Of a stretch of DNA of 64,000 bases, positions 62,387 through 64,000 are shown piece after piece (position 1 is the first letter of the stretch; every line of letters starts with the position of its first letter). The DNA comes from VXNE01 sp965205735 (GTDB taxonomy: Bacteria > Pseudomonadota > Gammaproteobacteria > Pseudomonadales > Azotimanducaceae): contig OZ242179.1 in NCBI GenBank assembly GCA_965205735.1, positions 3,162,001-3,226,000 on the forward strand, read 5' to 3'. The position numbers and the translations under genes are program-made. The notes under the pieces were generated by a model, which saw nothing but the letters and a program-made list of their open reading frames with translations, was not told the DNA's origin and searched no databases.

Positions 62387-63541
62387 ATGTCCAATCCACT
62401 CAAAGTCGGCATCGTAGGGGCCGGAGGTATTACTCGCGCACACCTGCCCGCCTACCTGGAACGTCCCGATCGCGTGCAACTCAACGCCGTTTGCGACCTC
62501 GTTGAACCCCTCGCCCAGGAGCTTGCCGGGAAAGCCAGCATCGACGCCGGCGCCATCTACCTGGACATAGACAAGATGTTGCGCGAGGCTGACATCGACG
62601 CCGTCGACATCTGCACCACGCACAATGCCCATGCGCCGCTGGCCATCGCCGCCGCCGAAGCCGGCAAACACGTCATTTGCGAGAAACCCATGGCGATTTC
62701 CGTGCAGGAGTGCCGGGACATGATTGCAGCCGCCGACAAGGCGGGCGTGACGCTGATGGTTGCTCAACACCTGCGTTATGCGCCCGAAGCCCAGGCTGCA
62801 AAACGCCTGTTGGACGAAGGCAAGCTGGGCACGATCGAGGCCGTCCGCACCGAGCTGTTCGGTGGAGGGATGAGGGGACGTCGTCGCCGGCGGCGGCAAG
62901 GAGAGCGCTGGATGCAGGATGCAAGGCGATCCGGGGGCGGCATGATGATGTCCGAACAGGTCCATCACATCGATCTGCTGCGCTACTACGCCGGTAACGT
63001 CAAACGGGTTAGCGGGGTCTGCAAATCCCTGCAGGAACACATGGTCAACGGCGCCGAAGACCTGGTGTCCGCGACCCTCGAGTTCGAGAGCGGCGCCGTT
63101 GGCGAAGTCTGGGCCAAGGGCAACGCGATCGTGCCCCACGGACGGACCTACACGATATTGGGCGATCGCGGCGTTTTCTACGCAAGCACACCGACGAAGG
63201 AGCAGCGGCAAGTCGAAATGGACGGCGCCACGCCGTTTCGGCATTTCGGCCACATCATGGTTGCGCTGAACGAGGACCTTCCCGAACTCGATCCGAGCAA
63301 CCCTGAAGATCGGAGAAAGATGTATTTCGCCGAGCCGCCGTTCAAGGTGCTTCCCACGAGCGACATCGATCTGCCCAGCCCCAATTACTTTATCAACGAG
63401 ATCCTTCACTGGGAGGAGTGCTGCAGGACAGGCACGGAACCCCTGAGCAGCGGCCGCGACAACATCGGGACGATGAAGATCATCATGGGCATCTACAAGT
63501 CGTCCGAGACAGGCGAGGCCGTGGATCTGGACGACCTCTAG
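62387..63541 (+). CDS. Gfo/Idh/MocA-family oxidoreductase
   Basis: A 384-residue NAD(P)-dependent sugar/inositol-type dehydrogenase. The N-terminal Rossmann motif is VGIVGAGGITRAHLPAYLE, then VDICTTHNAHAPLAIAAAEA and GKHVICEKPMAISVQE, the canonical EKP lysine. The C-terminal beta-sheet domain includes MMSEQVHHIDLLRYYAG with the family histidine pair. Its partner is the divergent ThuA-like gene; together they suggest carbohydrate catabolism. Substrate unknown. Confidence 0.9.
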   Translation: MSNPLKVGIVGAGGITRAHLPAYLERPDRVQLNAVCDLVEPLAQELAGKASIDAGAIYLDIDKMLREADIDAVDICTTHNAHAPLAIAAAEAGKHVICEKPMAISVQECRDMIAAADKAGVTLMVAQHLRYAPEAQAAKRLLDEGKLGTIEAVRTELFGGGMRGRRRRRRQGERWMQDARRSGGGMMMSEQVHHIDLLRYYAGNVKRVSGVCKSLQEHMVNGAEDLVSATLEFESGAVGEVWAKGNAIVPHGRTYTILGDRGVFYASTPTKEQRQVEMDGATPFRHFGHIMVALNEDLPELDPSNPEDRRKMYFAEPPFKVLPTSDIDLPSPNYFINEILHWEECCRTGTEPLSSGRDNIGTMKIIMGIYKSSETGEAVDLDDL

Positions 63542-63544
63542 GAA

Positions 63545-63664
63545 CCTGCGCCGTAGAACGGCACGTAGTGCCGATCAAGGCGGAGGATCGTAGGTGGGCC
63601 TGGGCGGGGGCGAAACACGGCGGCCCCCTTCGGGTGCGACGGATTTCGTGGCGCTAGCAAGCCC
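63545..63664. repeat. Dispersed intergenic repeat A, copy 2 (inverted)
   Basis: Reverse complement matches 28186-28302. It contains the hairpins CCGTAGAACGG and GGCACGTAGTGCC and begins three bases after a stop codon. Confidence 0.7.
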
Positions 63665-63814
63665 CCCACAGCATGGGTCGCTGCGCGGCCGTCAAGGGAT
63701 CGCTTTTGCCGACCGCTTCGCCGATCGGATAATTTCACCCTCACTTTGGCATTGGACAGCGGGGTCCCGAAGGGTTGCCGCGCGGTTGCGCCGCACCACG
63801 CGGAGGGCAAGGAT

Positions 63815-63968
63815 GTGCCGATTGGGGTAAAATATACGGCTTTATCTCCCGAAGCCCCGACGTTTATGGTTCCCCCAACGCGTACCCCGACACTGGCGAT
63901 CCGGCGGCGCGCGTGGGGACGAATTGCTGCGGCCTCCTCGCGCGTTCGCGTTGAAGAAGCGCCCTTGG
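63815..63968. repeat. Dispersed intergenic repeat B, copy 2
   Basis: Same orientation as 58665-58815; diverges in the last third (poorly conserved around 63930-63960). Confidence 0.7.
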
Positions 63969-64000
63969 CCGATGGCGGTTCCTGCGTTGTTGCCGGTGGG

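Larger units (their letters stand above)
63542..64000. other. Intergenic region made of two dispersed repeats
   Basis: From the Gfo/Idh stop to the window end there is no convincing gene. It consists of repeat A copy 2 (63545-63664), an unassigned stretch, and repeat B copy 2 (63815-63968). Confidence 0.6.

Noticed and set aside
1..64000. CRISPR array
   Set aside because: No regularly spaced short repeats seen; the only tandem repeat is the 400-bp duplication at 23731-24529.

Overview
The window is a GC-rich bacterial chromosome segment. The order guaB-guaA-tadA-purL on one strand, a full-length single-chain PurL, a MetR-type LysR regulator, a TonB-dependent receptor and a MacB-like tripartite exporter all point to a proteobacterium, most likely a gammaproteobacterium. 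This is inference from gene content. No rRNA is present; the only tRNA seen is tRNA-Leu(UAG) at 42528-42612.

Layout. 1-5.8 kb: a Cys/Met-metabolism PLP enzyme (5' end cut by the window), purC, a small orphan, a large TonB-dependent receptor and a histidine phosphatase. 5.9-8.5 kb: a VapBC pair, a collapsed helicase remnant, a chimeric gene shard and a Uma2-type protein. 8.5-15.4 kb: an acyl-CoA carboxylase-like cluster (biotinyl protein, enoyl-CoA hydratase, carboxyltransferase), a MetR-like regulator, pdxH, DUF924, SixA and an LLM flavin oxidoreductase. 15.8-25.7 kb: an accessory island with two TIR-like (ThsB-type) genes, a RipA-like membrane protein, an IS3-type element, a membrane-MORN protein and a decayed phage-type polyvalent protein with an internal tandem duplication. 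26.5-30 kb: a FitAB-like pair, a GPP34 protein, an SDR and a formamidopyrimidine-glycosylase-like gene.

30.1-38.7 kb is the most interesting part. A possible SOS-type promoter is followed by an orphan ORF, a regulator-like pseudogene with three in-frame stops, and a tightly packed four-gene cassette. The cassette encodes an adenine-type DNA methyltransferase and three further proteins, each with a PD-(D/E)XK-like acidic motif. It resembles a restriction system, but I cannot assign it to a named type. It is followed by a second, truncated glycosylase copy fused to a transposase shard. 38.8-44.3 kb holds a pair of exported TldD/PmbA-like proteins, tRNA-Leu, a zinc alcohol dehydrogenase and a RidA protein.

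44.4-51.7 kb is the purine block purL, tadA, guaA, guaB. Part of guaA plus all of guaB (about 2.1 kb) is repeated almost identically at 58.8-60.9 kb in the same orientation. Between the copies lie a chimeric transposase, the MacB-like exporter operon and an IS630 fragment. The window ends with a divergent ThuA-like / Gfo-Idh-MocA pair and two dispersed intergenic repeats.

A recurring theme is mosaic duplication. Shards of genes that are intact elsewhere in the window (LLM oxidoreductase, biotinyl protein, histidine phosphatase, the glycosylase, guaA, an orphan secreted protein) appear joined to unrelated sequence, consistent with a genome full of recombining repeats.
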